DNA from: DATAXP01 sp036272935
Lineage (GTDB): Bacteria; Planctomycetota; Planctomycetia; Pirellulales; PNKZ01
NCBI GenBank assembly: GCA_036272935.1
Contig: DATAXP010000062.1
Location: 1-14,761, forward strand
DNA length: 14,761 nucleotides
Reading direction: 5' to 3'
Position numbers and translations under genes: made by a program. Positions 7,617 through 14,699 of the stretch are shown here, in pieces. The notes beneath the pieces were generated by a model. It was given only the letters and a program-made list of their open reading frames with translations. It did no database searches and was not told the DNA's origin. The first letter of the stretch is position 1. Each line of letters begins with the position of its first letter.

Positions 7617-8393
7617 TCATAGTCGCCGGATATGGAATCCGCCGTCGATGTCGATCCGCTGCCCCGTCGAGAACGGCAGCTCGCCACGGACCAAGGCCGC
7701 GACCGCCTTGGCGACATCTTCCGGCTGGCCCCAGCGACGAATCGGGGCGAACCCCTCGCTGATTAGCCGGTCGTACTTGGCCTTTACCGGGCCGGTCATG
7801 TCCGTGGCGATCACGCCTGGGCAGACCTCGAAGACATGTATGCCAAACTCGGCGAGCCGATCGGCGAACAGCCAAGTCATCATCCCGGTGGCGGCCTTCG
7901 TGAGACAGTAGTCGGCCCGATCGGTGCTGACCGCGTAGGCCGAGATCGACGAGACATTTACGATCGTTCCAGCGGCAAGCTGCTGTTGTTGGACTTGGTC
8001 GATCATCACTCGGGCGACGCGCTGTGCTAGAAAGAATGGCCCTTTCAGGTTCGTCGCGAATACCTGGTCCCAACTTTCCTCGGTCGCTTCGAGCAGGTCG
8101 CGGCGTCCCCGCGACGTGATCCCAGCGTTGTTTACCAGTACGTCGATGCGGCCGAAGCGGTCGACGATCTTCGCGACCATGGCCTCGCGATCCGTAGCGG
8201 CGGCGACGTCGGCTCGAACGGCCAGGGCATCGCCCCCGGCCGAGCGAATCTCGGCGACGACTTGTTCGGCGGCTTCGGCTCGATGCGCGTAATTCACCGC
8301 GACCGCATGTCCCGAGCGCGACAGCTCCAGTGCAATCGCTCGGCCGATGCCGCGCGATCCGCCAGTCACCAGAGCAACGGGTATTTCGATCAT
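7617..8393 (-). CDS. SDR family oxidoreductase, FabG-like (3-oxoacyl-ACP reductase type)
   Basis: This is a 258-residue classical SDR. The cofactor motif TGGSRGIG is at 10-17, NNAG at 88-91, catalytic S149 in NVSSISAY, and Y162/K166 in YCLTK. The segment after the active site reads CPGVIATDMT. The C-terminus is the expected G-x-x-I-D-I-D-G-G-F (244-253), so the enzyme looks complete and active, most likely NADPH-dependent. The closest family label is 3-ketoacyl-ACP reductase, though many such proteins act on sugars or other alcohols. I chose the ATG at 8393 over an in-frame GTG at 8405, because TTAGGGTG lies directly at that GTG and leaves no room for a binding site. It is 53 bp downstream of the cNMP/DUF1003 gene on the same strand. 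Confidence 0.9.
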   Translation of the reverse strand: MIEIPVALVTGGSRGIGRAIALELSRSGHAVAVNYAHRAEAAEQVVAEIRSAGGDALAVRADVAAATDREAMVAKIVDRFGRIDVLVNNAGITSRGRRDLLEATEESWDQVFATNLKGPFFLAQRVARVMIDQVQQQQLAAGTIVNVSSISAYAVSTDRADYCLTKAATGMMTWLFADRLAEFGIHVFEVCPGVIATDMTGPVKAKYDRLISEGFAPIRRWGQPEDVAKAVAALVRGELPFSTGQRIDIDGGFHIRRL

Positions 8394-8446
8394 CGCACGG
8401 TTCACCCTAAGATCGCGGTTCGGGCATTGTCAACGATCGTGCCCGT

Positions 8447-9277
8447 TCAACTCTTTGCGCCGCGCTGCACCAGCAGCTCCATCAAGTTTTCTTTCAAACG
8501 TCCCAGCTCTTGCTGCAGCTCGCGAACCCCCAACTCGGCGCGAACGTTCACCTGGTATTCAAGCTCCGAGCGGACACGGTCCTTCGCATCCTGCCGGTTC
8601 TGGCTCATCATGATCACCGGCGCTTGCAGTGCCGCGATCAGCGATAGCACCAGGTTCAAGCCGATGAACGGCGCTGGATCGAACGGTACCTTGAGCACCC
8701 ACCAATTCAAGGCGATCCATCCCAAGATGATGGCGATCGACAGGTGGATGAACATCCACGAGCCGCCGAAGGTGGCCACCACGTCAGCAACCCAATCGCC
8801 AAGGCTTGACTGCTCTTCGATCACCAAATTCGGATTGCGAAGTGCTCGTTCGCGCAGCATTTCGTCGGTCCGACGAATGCGGCGGCCGAGCACCTGGAGC
8901 ACATCCATCGCAGCCATCGGCCGGCGAGCGAACAGCTTGGCCAAATCGCTACGCTCAATCACGCAGGTGCGCAATGCTCGCGTGGCCACAACGCTGGCCG
9001 AGCGTGGCTCGCTGTCCAGCAGCGACAATTCACCGAAGATGTCGCCGGCGTCGCACTCGTCGATCGTCACGCGGTGGCCGTCGTGATCGACAACGAACGT
9101 TTCGGCATAGCCCTCGAGCACCACGTGCATTTCGCCGCCGGGATCGCCGGCTTTGAACACCGTCTGGCCGGCGGCGTAGCTGCGCTCGTCGATATGCGCG
9201 GCGAGCTCGCGCAACTCGTCGTCGTCGAGCAATTGAAACAGCGGGACAACTTTGAGCAACTCAATCGCTACGGGCAT
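8447..9277 (-). CDS. Cyclic nucleotide-binding domain fused to DUF1003 membrane domain
   Basis: This is a 276-residue two-domain protein. Residues ~8-135 form a cNMP-binding (Crp/Fnr-like) beta-roll. Its phosphate-binding cassette FGELSLLDSEPRSASVV (81-97) retains the Glu (E83) and Arg (R92) that contact the cyclic nucleotide in known members. Residues ~165-228 match DUF1003, with two membrane helices at ~172-192 and ~203-225 (WMFIHLSIAIILGW and the conserved NLVLSLIAALQAPVIMMSQNR region). A charged, probably coiled-coil tail follows (227-272). No DNA-binding helix-turn-helix is present, so this is a membrane sensor or regulator rather than a transcription factor. The ATG at 9277 has a strong AAGGAGA nine bases upstream. 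It lies 80 bp downstream of the sulfatase on the same strand. The function of DUF1003 is unknown. Confidence 0.88.
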   Translation of the reverse strand: MPVAIELLKVVPLFQLLDDDELRELAAHIDERSYAAGQTVFKAGDPGGEMHVVLEGYAETFVVDHDGHRVTIDECDAGDIFGELSLLDSEPRSASVVATRALRTCVIERSDLAKLFARRPMAAMDVLQVLGRRIRRTDEMLRERALRNPNLVIEEQSSLGDWVADVVATFGGSWMFIHLSIAIILGWIALNWWVLKVPFDPAPFIGLNLVLSLIAALQAPVIMMSQNRQDAKDRVRSELEYQVNVRAELGVRELQQELGRLKENLMELLVQRGAKS

Positions 9278-9357
9278 GGGCCGATTCTCCTTGCGCAAAC
9301 GTCGGACGGTCGTTCCGCGCACGCTAGAGAGCCCATCTTAGACCGCGGAGCCGCCGC

Positions 9358-10839
9358 TCAGAAGTTCCACTTCGGCTCCCAGCTCGGCGCGTGCGCGGCT
9401 TTCATGTAGGCGGCGGCTTTTGCGGCAACGTCGGGATGCTCGGCGGCGACGTTCGTCATTTCGCCGGGATCGTCGGCAAGGTTGTACAACTCCGGTGTCG
9501 CGTCGGGTTCCTTGCTTACCTTGTTGCGAACCGCCTTCCAGGGACCGAAGCGAACCGCCTGGGCCTTGCCAGCGGCATGGTACTCCCAGTAGAGATACTC
9601 ATGCTCGTGCTGCGGTGTTTTTCCGAGCAGCGTGGGAACGATGCTAATGCCGTCGATGTCGCTCGGCGCCTCCACACCTGTCAATTCGCAGAACGTGGGC
9701 AGAATGTCCCAAAAGGCACCGATAAAATCGCTCGTCGATCCCGGCTGAATATGTCCCGGCCAACGGGCAAGCATCGGGGTGCGGATACCACCTTCATACA
9801 GGTCTTGCTTGTAGCCGCGCAGCTTGGCAGTGCTTTGGAAGAATTCGGGATCGGTCCCAGAAAGCGGGAACACCGCGCCATTGTCGCTGGCAAACATCAC
9901 AAGCGTGTTGTCGTCGATCTGCAAATGCTTGAGCAGCGCCATCAGTCGGCCGATGTCGCGATCCATCCGCGTGATCATGGCGGCATATGCGGCGCGCGGC
10001 TCGCTGTGGTTGGCATAGTGCTTCGAGTCGGTTACCGGCGTTTCAGGCCAGCGGCCACGGTATTCAGAAAGCGAGTCCTCGGGCACCTGCAGCGACAGGT
10101 GCGGGATCGTGAAGGCGAGGTACAGAAAGAACGGCGAATCCTTGTGGCCACGCACCCAGGCCAGGGCGTCGTCGGCCATCAGGTCGTGCGAGTAATCCGC
10201 ACCGGAAACGGGGATCGGCTCTTTCTGACCATAGTAGTACGGGGGATTGCCGGCCAACGGCTCCTGCTTGTCATCTCGCCACAGGTGCGGCGGATAGAAC
10301 GTGTGCGCCATGCCTTGGCACAGGTAGCCGTAGGAATGGTCGAACCCGAAATCCAACGGGCTGCTGTGATCTTCCGGCATGCCCAGGCCCCACTTGCCGA
10401 CGATCGCGGTGGCGTAGCCGGCCCGCTTGAGCAATTGCGCCACGGTGACCGTGCCCGATTGCATCGCGTGCTGCCCTTCGCCCGCGCCCTTGGGAGCGCG
10501 CTGCATGTTGTCGCGCACCGTGGCGTGGCCGAGGTGCTTGCCGGTCATCAACGTGCATCGGCTCGGGGCACACACCGCCGCGCCGGAATAGAAGTTCGTG
10601 AACTTCATCCCGTCGGCAGCCAGCCGGTCGACGTTTGGCGTCTGGATTTTGGCCTGCCCGTAACAGCCGAGGTCGCCGATCCCCAGATCGTCAGCAAGGA
10701 TGAAAATGAAGTTCGGACGAGAGGCGTCCTTTTGCGAAGTGTCCACTGCGAAAAGGAGTGTTGTGTGGAGGACCGTCGCCGCCGACATGACGGCAGCGGT
10801 GAAACGGCCTAATCGTGTGCTAACCGATCGACAAAGCAT
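9358..10839 (-). CDS. Secreted sulfatase (arylsulfatase A-like, formylglycine type S1)
   Basis: This is a 493-residue type I sulfatase that hydrolyses sulfate esters. The active-site signature is C90-A-P-S-R94, whose cysteine is converted to formylglycine by a maturase not seen here. Metal and catalytic residues are D50/D51 in FILADDLGIGD, K149 in VGKWGLG, H247 in TIPHLSL and D319/N320 in FASDNG. The C-terminal cap has LYWEYH, FGPWKAVR and the ELYNLADDPGE motif. A signal peptide (MLCRSVSTRLGRF followed by a hydrophobic stretch to ~31) implies export. The ATG at 10839 is chosen because the signal peptide starts there. A start at 11067 would overlap the divergent pirin start. The substrate is probably a sulfated polysaccharide, by analogy with planctomycete sulfatases. 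Confidence 0.95.
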   Translation of the reverse strand: MLCRSVSTRLGRFTAAVMSAATVLHTTLLFAVDTSQKDASRPNFIFILADDLGIGDLGCYGQAKIQTPNVDRLAADGMKFTNFYSGAAVCAPSRCTLMTGKHLGHATVRDNMQRAPKGAGEGQHAMQSGTVTVAQLLKRAGYATAIVGKWGLGMPEDHSSPLDFGFDHSYGYLCQGMAHTFYPPHLWRDDKQEPLAGNPPYYYGQKEPIPVSGADYSHDLMADDALAWVRGHKDSPFFLYLAFTIPHLSLQVPEDSLSEYRGRWPETPVTDSKHYANHSEPRAAYAAMITRMDRDIGRLMALLKHLQIDDNTLVMFASDNGAVFPLSGTDPEFFQSTAKLRGYKQDLYEGGIRTPMLARWPGHIQPGSTSDFIGAFWDILPTFCELTGVEAPSDIDGISIVPTLLGKTPQHEHEYLYWEYHAAGKAQAVRFGPWKAVRNKVSKEPDATPELYNLADDPGEMTNVAAEHPDVAAKAAAYMKAAHAPSWEPKWNF

Positions 10840-10882
10840 GGTTGCGCTCAAGGACAGGGTGTATTCACAAGGCTTGAGATTC

Positions 10883-10911
10883 AATATCAGCCGCCGAACT
10901 CGACGGGTCAA
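10883..10911 (-). promoter_or_regulatory. Candidate promoter of the sulfatase
   Basis: On the minus strand TTGACC (10911-10906) is followed after 17 bp by GATATT (10888-10883), 5/6 and 4/6 matches to the sigma70 consensus. It sits about 45 bases upstream of the sulfatase ATG, in the divergent gap with pirin. Confidence 0.4.
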
Positions 10912-10945
10912 CGTGTCGTAGACCGTTTGCGCTGCGTCGAGCAAC

Positions 10946-10974
10946 TTCCCGCGTTGACCGCAACATCCTAGAAT
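10946..10974 (+). promoter_or_regulatory. Candidate promoter of pirin-dps
   Basis: TAGAAT (10969-10974), inside the string CCTAGAATC shared with the ABC ATPase promoter, is a good -10. The 17-bp-spaced -35 is poor (TTCCCG at 10946). A better TTGACC at 10954-10959 is only 9 bp away, too close for a standard promoter. Confidence 0.35.
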
Positions 10975-11065
10975 CGGGGGTGCTCCGACGGGCCACCGCG
11001 CCGCGGTGCGAAGCTGCGCGGTGCGTAATGAGCGGCGATCGGACGAGCGATTGAGGTGCTTGCGC

Positions 11066-11764
11066 ATGATTCAGCTCAGGCCGGCAAGCGAACGTGGCGG
11101 CGGTGATTACGGCTGGCTCAACACGCGCCATACGTTCTCGTTTAACGACTACTACGATCCGCGCTACTCCGGTTTCCGTGTGCTGCGCGTGATCAACGAG
11201 GACCGTGTGCAGCCTGGCCAGGGTTTCGGCATGCACGGCCACCGCGACATGGAGATCATCTCGTACGTGCTCGAAGGAGGCCTCGAGCACAAGGACAGCC
11301 TCGGGCACGGCTCGGTGCTGCGGCCCGGCGAGTTTCAGCGAATGACGGCCGGCACCGGCGTGCGACACAGCGAGTTCAACCCGTCAGCCACCGAGCCCGC
11401 ACACTTCTATCAGATTTGGCTGCTGCCCGATCGCCCGGGACACGCGCCGAGCTACAAGCAAAAGTCGTTTCCCGAGGCCGAGCGCTGCGACAAGCTGCGC
11501 CTGGTCGCCTCGCCCGATGGCCGCGATGGTTCGCTCGTCATCCAGCAAAATGCCGAGGTGTACCTGTCGTCGTTGGCCGCCGGACAGCATCTGAACCACG
11601 TGTTGTCGCCGGGGCGCTATGCCTGGCTGCAGGTGCTACGCGGAAAGGTGACGCTGAATGGTACGGCGCTGGGCACCAGCGACGGTGCCGCGGTGAGCGA
11701 TGAGTCTTCGCTGACGATCGCCGCCGATGAGCCGGCGGAGATCATGCTTTTCGATCTGCCTTAA
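11066..11764 (+). CDS. Pirin family protein (YhhW-like quercetinase-type cupin)
   Basis: This is a 232-residue bicupin. The N-terminal cupin keeps all four metal ligands, H57 and H59 (GMHGHRDMEIISYVLEG), H101 and E103 (GTGVRHSEFN), at the same numbering as I recall for E. coli YhhW. Active iron- or copper-type quercetin dioxygenase chemistry is therefore possible, though the physiological role of pirins is usually regulatory or stress-related. The start at 11066 has a GAGGTG seven bases upstream, and the family-typical N-terminus I-x-x-R-P-A-x-x-R-G-x-x-D-Y-G-W-L begins at once. The C-terminal cupin is present and ends at LFDLP. It is followed 19 bp later by dps, suggesting a joint transcript, and is divergent from the sulfatase. 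Confidence 0.93.
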   Translation: MIQLRPASERGGGDYGWLNTRHTFSFNDYYDPRYSGFRVLRVINEDRVQPGQGFGMHGHRDMEIISYVLEGGLEHKDSLGHGSVLRPGEFQRMTAGTGVRHSEFNPSATEPAHFYQIWLLPDRPGHAPSYKQKSFPEAERCDKLRLVASPDGRDGSLVIQQNAEVYLSSLAAGQHLNHVLSPGRYAWLQVLRGKVTLNGTALGTSDGAAVSDESSLTIAADEPAEIMLFDLP

Positions 11765-11783
11765 TTTCAAGGAGAAAACCGTC

Positions 11784-12302
11784 ATGGCTAAGCATTCCAA
11801 GGCGAGCCTCAATGGCAAGGGCGTGCTCGACACCCCGACCGATCTGGAACCGGATGGCGTCGAGGCGATTTGCGACGAACTGCGTAAGCTGCTGGCCGAC
11901 GTGTTCGCGTTGTATCTGAAGACCAAGAACTTCCATTGGCACATGACTGGTCAGCATTTTCGCGACTATCACCTGCTGCTCGACGAGCATTCGGAGCAGG
12001 TTTTCGGCATGACCGACGACCTGGCCGAGCGCGCTCGAAAGATCGGCGGCACGACGCTGCATTCGATCGGCGACGTTTCGCGCCATCAGCGCCTGAAGGA
12101 CAACGACGAGGAATTCGTCGCGCCGTTGGACATGCTGGCTGAACTGGCCGACGACAATCAAGCGCTCACGCGGTCGCTCCGCGAGGCTCACGAAGTGTGC
12201 GACCAACACAACGACGTGGCGACCACCAGCATGATCGAAAACTGGATCGACCAGACCGAGCGGCGAACCTGGTTCTTGTCGATGATTACTCGTGAGCACT
12301 GA
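11784..12302 (+). CDS. dps: Dps family DNA-protection / ferritin-like protein
   Basis: This 172-residue Dps protein would form a dodecamer that oxidises Fe(II) with hydrogen peroxide and stores it. The intersubunit ferroxidase ligands are all present: H51 (FHWHMTG), H63, D67, D78 and E82 (DDLAERARKIGG). By my alignment these fall at the same positions as in E. coli Dps. The N-terminal tail (MAKHSKASLNGKG) is lysine-rich like DNA-binding Dps tails, which supports DNA contact by inference. The ATG at 11784 has an AAGGAG nine bases upstream. The upstream in-frame start at 11727 lies inside pirin. It is probably cotranscribed with pirin, fitting an oxidative-stress pair. The gene ends 25 bp from a convergent gene, with no clear terminator. 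Confidence 0.95.
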   Translation: MAKHSKASLNGKGVLDTPTDLEPDGVEAICDELRKLLADVFALYLKTKNFHWHMTGQHFRDYHLLLDEHSEQVFGMTDDLAERARKIGGTTLHSIGDVSRHQRLKDNDEEFVAPLDMLAELADDNQALTRSLREAHEVCDQHNDVATTSMIENWIDQTERRTWFLSMITREH

Positions 12303-12327
12303 GCTTGCGGCACACAGAAATCTTGTC

Positions 12328-12624
12328 TCACTGCCGGCAGCAAGGTCCCCAGCAGATGCAGGGCATCGGCTTGCGGCAATAGTCGTCGGGCACACCGCAG
12401 TGCGGGAAGCAGCACGGATTCCACCAGTGCAGCAACCGTCCGCCGTCGGGATGCCAGCCGCCGGCCGGTGCAAAGCGCTGGAGCAAGCTCGACGGTGCGG
12501 AACACGGCCCGCAGCATGCTGAGGCACATGTTCCGCCGTACGGCGTTTGCGCGCGCGGGGCAGGTCCTGGCATCATCCATGTCATCGCGATGACCACTGC
12601 CGTGATCCGTACCATGCGTTCCAT
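12328..12624 (-). CDS. Small cysteine-rich secreted protein of unknown function
   Basis: This is a 98-residue protein with a signal peptide (RITAVVIAMTWMMPG, likely cleavage near PRA-Q at ~25/26) and a mature chain holding 12 cysteines. These are C33, C37, C38, C41, C71, C72, C76, C83, C89, C91, C95 and C96. The C-terminal part has Trp/Gly/Pro-rich spacing (HWWNPCCFPHCGVPDDYCRK). PDDYCRKP is a motif I recall from many uncharacterised planctomycete secreted proteins. It lies 23 bp downstream of the TolC-like stop on the same strand, so is likely cotranscribed. The ATG at 12624 has GGAG seven bases upstream. An alternative ATG at 12651 would overlap the TolC stop as ATGA and add nine residues. 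I do not recognise a function; structural disulfides or metal binding are possible. Confidence 0.72.
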   Translation of the reverse strand: MERMVRITAVVIAMTWMMPGPAPRAQTPYGGTCASACCGPCSAPSSLLQRFAPAGGWHPDGGRLLHWWNPCCFPHCGVPDDYCRKPMPCICWGPCCRQ

Positions 12625-12647
12625 CGTGTCGCTCCGTGTTGCGGGGC

Positions 12648-14252
12648 TCATTCCGGTTCCGTCGCCACCGGCGAATCTTCCTCGACGTCCCCTTCCGGCA
12701 CCGCTTCGGCCGGAACCGTTTCATGCGACTGCTCAGCCGCCGGGAGATCGCATGCTTCGGGATGCAGCCTTAGGTCCCAACCGCCGCCGAGCGCCCGGTA
12801 CACGTTGATCAGATTCAGCGCGATGTTCCCCTGAGCCACGGCAAGATTCTGCTGCTGCTGGAGCTTTGAGTTCTCAAGGGTAAACAAGCGATTCACGTCG
12901 GCTTTAACGTCGGTGAACAGCTTCTCTTGCACGTCGGTGGCCTCCAGCGCTGCCGCAGCGCTGCTCGCTAGCGCCTCGGCCTGCTCCTGCGATCGCAAGA
13001 AGCCGCGCAGCGCGGTCTGCACTTCCTGGGCGGCGGTGAGCACCTTGTTTTGGTAGCTGGCAACCAGCTCTTGAGTGCGTGCATCCTGCAAGCGGATGTT
13101 GTTTAGCAGGCGACCGTAGTTCAAGATTTTCCACGAGAACTGAGGGGTGATGAAGGCCAGGCCGCCGCTGGTGGCCAGCGCCGGGCCAAGGTCGATATCG
13201 CCGTAGCCGAGCGTCGTGCCGATGCTCAGGCTGGGCAACAAATCAGCCTTCGCCACTCCGATCTGCGGGCTTTGTGCCGCCACCAATCGTTCGGCATTGC
13301 GCACGTCGGGTCGGCGCAATAGCAGATCCGACGGCACTCCCGCGTCGACTTCGATGGGCATCGTCGGCAACGGTGCAGTGCCCGACTGCGGCGCCCCGCC
13401 AAGTACCGCCTCGAGATCGCGCGGCGGCTCGCCCATGAGGATGCACAGCCGATCGTTTGCCTGGCCTTGCGTGATGCGGAATGCCGGAATCGACGAACGC
13501 GTCTGTTCCATCAGCGTACGCAATTGCTCGACGTCGACTATGTTCGCCGTGCCGACCTTTTCCTGCTGCTCGGCCAGGGCCACCAGCTTTTCCTGCGTTT
13601 GCAGATTCGCTTCCGCAATCTTGATTTGCTGCTGGGCCACGCGGTACTGCACGTAGTTGGTCGCAACGTCGGCCAGTAGCGTTACCAACGCGTCGTCGTA
13701 ACTCTCGACCGAAGCATCGAGCCGGGCGTTGGCCGTTTCGATTTGCCGTCGGTACTTGCCCCAGAAATCGAGCTCCCAGCTCAGGTTGAACGCGGTGACG
13801 TCGATATGGTTCGGCGCCTTGCCGAGCACGCCGCTGGGATACAACCCCAGCACTTGCTGATTCTGTGGCAGCACGTTGCCGACGGCGATCGCCTGTTGAG
13901 CCCGGGCTTGCAGCACGCGGGTGCCGATTGAACGCAAATTTAGGTTCTGCCGATAGGCGCGGCAGACCAATCCGTTGAGTGTCGGGTCCTGAAAGACATT
14001 CCACCAATCCCCGTCGCGCGGTGGGGCACTGGCGACGCGCGGATCATCGGCGTAGATCCACTCGGGTGCCACCGGCGCCAGCGGCTTGCAGTAATTCGGC
14101 CCGACCTTGAAGCCGTTGCGCGCCCATTGCAAAGGCCGCGAGCAACCGCCGTGCAGGATGGCCGCGCCCACCGCCAGCGGTGCTAGCCATCGCCGCAGCC
14201 GTGGTCGACAGCATCGGCGAGCGATCAGCTCTTCGATCGACGGCGCTTCCAT
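12648..14252 (-). CDS. TolC/NodT-type outer-membrane efflux lipoprotein
   Basis: This is a 534-residue outer-membrane channel of the RND efflux NodT family, forming the exit duct of a tripartite pump. A hydrophobic signal region (~22-36) ends at C37 in the sequence HGGC. This is a plausible lipidation site, but it lacks the usual Leu at -3. The mature protein begins with the family motif VGPNYCKP (50-57). Two OEP repeats follow, rich in Gln/Ala coiled coil (LQTQEKLVALAEQQ, LRRPDVRNAERLVAAQSPQIGVAKADLLPSL), closing with the usual ALGGGW. About 40 further residues form an acidic tail absent from most relatives. The ATG at 14252 is chosen because a GGAAG lies about nine bases upstream. A TTG at 14351 would add 33 residues. 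No adaptor or pump gene is in the window. Confidence 0.9.
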   Translation of the reverse strand: MEAPSIEELIARRCCRPRLRRWLAPLAVGAAILHGGCSRPLQWARNGFKVGPNYCKPLAPVAPEWIYADDPRVASAPPRDGDWWNVFQDPTLNGLVCRAYRQNLNLRSIGTRVLQARAQQAIAVGNVLPQNQQVLGLYPSGVLGKAPNHIDVTAFNLSWELDFWGKYRRQIETANARLDASVESYDDALVTLLADVATNYVQYRVAQQQIKIAEANLQTQEKLVALAEQQEKVGTANIVDVEQLRTLMEQTRSSIPAFRITQGQANDRLCILMGEPPRDLEAVLGGAPQSGTAPLPTMPIEVDAGVPSDLLLRRPDVRNAERLVAAQSPQIGVAKADLLPSLSIGTTLGYGDIDLGPALATSGGLAFITPQFSWKILNYGRLLNNIRLQDARTQELVASYQNKVLTAAQEVQTALRGFLRSQEQAEALASSAAAALEATDVQEKLFTDVKADVNRLFTLENSKLQQQQNLAVAQGNIALNLINVYRALGGGWDLRLHPEACDLPAAEQSHETVPAEAVPEGDVEEDSPVATEPE

Positions 14253-14400
14253 GCTGGCACTTCCGGCACCAAGTTCATCGCAACCGCCGATTGCGAGCGC
14301 AATGTCCTCGACGAAGCCGGCAAGGTTTGCGCAGACGGAAATATCGGGCAACCTGCCGGCGTGAATTTAGGAAAACCAGCAAAAAGCTGCCGGCGAGCCT

Positions 14401-14430
14401 GCGCTCGGCGCGGGTCTCCTAACCCCGCCG
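14401..14430. repeat. 30-bp hairpin repeat, copy 1
   Basis: This copy has 28/30 identity with the copy at 14670-14699. It can fold into a 9-bp stem (CGGCG-c-GGGT at 14406-14415 with ACCCCGCCG at 14422-14430, one bulged C) around a 6-base loop. Both substitutions between copies are in the loop. A related GGTCTCC follows at 14446. Confidence 0.7.
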
Positions 14431-14464
14431 CAATGGCCGACCGCAGGTCTCCCTGAGGGCGTTC

Positions 14465-14553
14465 CGGACCAAAAAACTCATCGAGTTTATTCTTTGGGTT
14501 CCTGAGGGTCCCAGGGGGAGTAGGCCAAAAAACGAGCCTCGTTTTTTGGTCCG
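14465..14553. repeat. 89-bp element bounded by 13-bp perfect inverted repeats
   Basis: CGGACCAAAAAAC (14465-14477) is exactly the reverse complement of GTTTTTTGGTCCG (14541-14553). The 63 bases between contain CCTGAGGGTCCCAGG and the left arm of an inner hairpin. The size and ends resemble a MITE or a paired regulatory structure. No target-site duplication is obvious. Confidence 0.5.
14525..14549. terminator. Perfect 12-bp hairpin with A6/T6 tracts, possible bidirectional terminator
   Basis: CCAAAAAACGAG (14525-14536) and CTCGTTTTTTGG (14538-14549) are exact complements around one base (practical loop 3-5 bases). The A-tract before and T-tract after a short GAG/CTC core could terminate transcription on either strand, but the GC core is weak. 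It could instead be only an internal part of the inverted-repeat element. Confidence 0.35.
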
Positions 14554-14669
14554 GGCCCATTAATCCGACGAGCACAAACACAGTTCGAGTTGTCAAAGAG
14601 CGATATCTTTCCAACCGCGCACGCTAATCGACGACTCCGCATCGCTCCAGCCAAGAAAAAGCCACCCCA

Positions 14670-14699
14670 GCGCTCGGCGCGGGTCTCCCGACCCCGCCG
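14670..14699. repeat. 30-bp hairpin repeat, copy 2
   Basis: Second copy of the element at 14401-14430, 269 bp further on and in the same orientation. The stem arms are at 14675-14684 and 14691-14699. The loop reads CTCCCG instead of CTCCTA. Both copies are preceded by an AAAAAGC stretch. Confidence 0.7.

Noticed and set aside
8404..8433. TTGACA on the minus strand as promoter of the FabG-like SDR
   Set aside because: The -35 is perfect, but no acceptable -10 lies 16-18 bp away (TTAGGG or TAGGGT) and the leader would be only a few bases.
9391..10812. 473-residue plus-strand ORF opposite the sulfatase
   Set aside because: It is antisense to a clear sulfatase, is Arg/Gly/Val-rich with no recognisable domain, and reflects the lack of stops in GC-rich antisense frames.
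14591..14596. TTGACA on the minus strand as a promoter for the TolC-like gene
   Set aside because: No -10 at a suitable distance, and about 340 bp of hairpin-rich sequence would separate it from the start.
14225..14614. 129-residue minus-strand ORF in the right-hand non-coding tail
   Set aside because: It is translated through the hairpin repeat and the inverted-repeat element and overlaps the start of the TolC-like gene; composition is repeat-derived.
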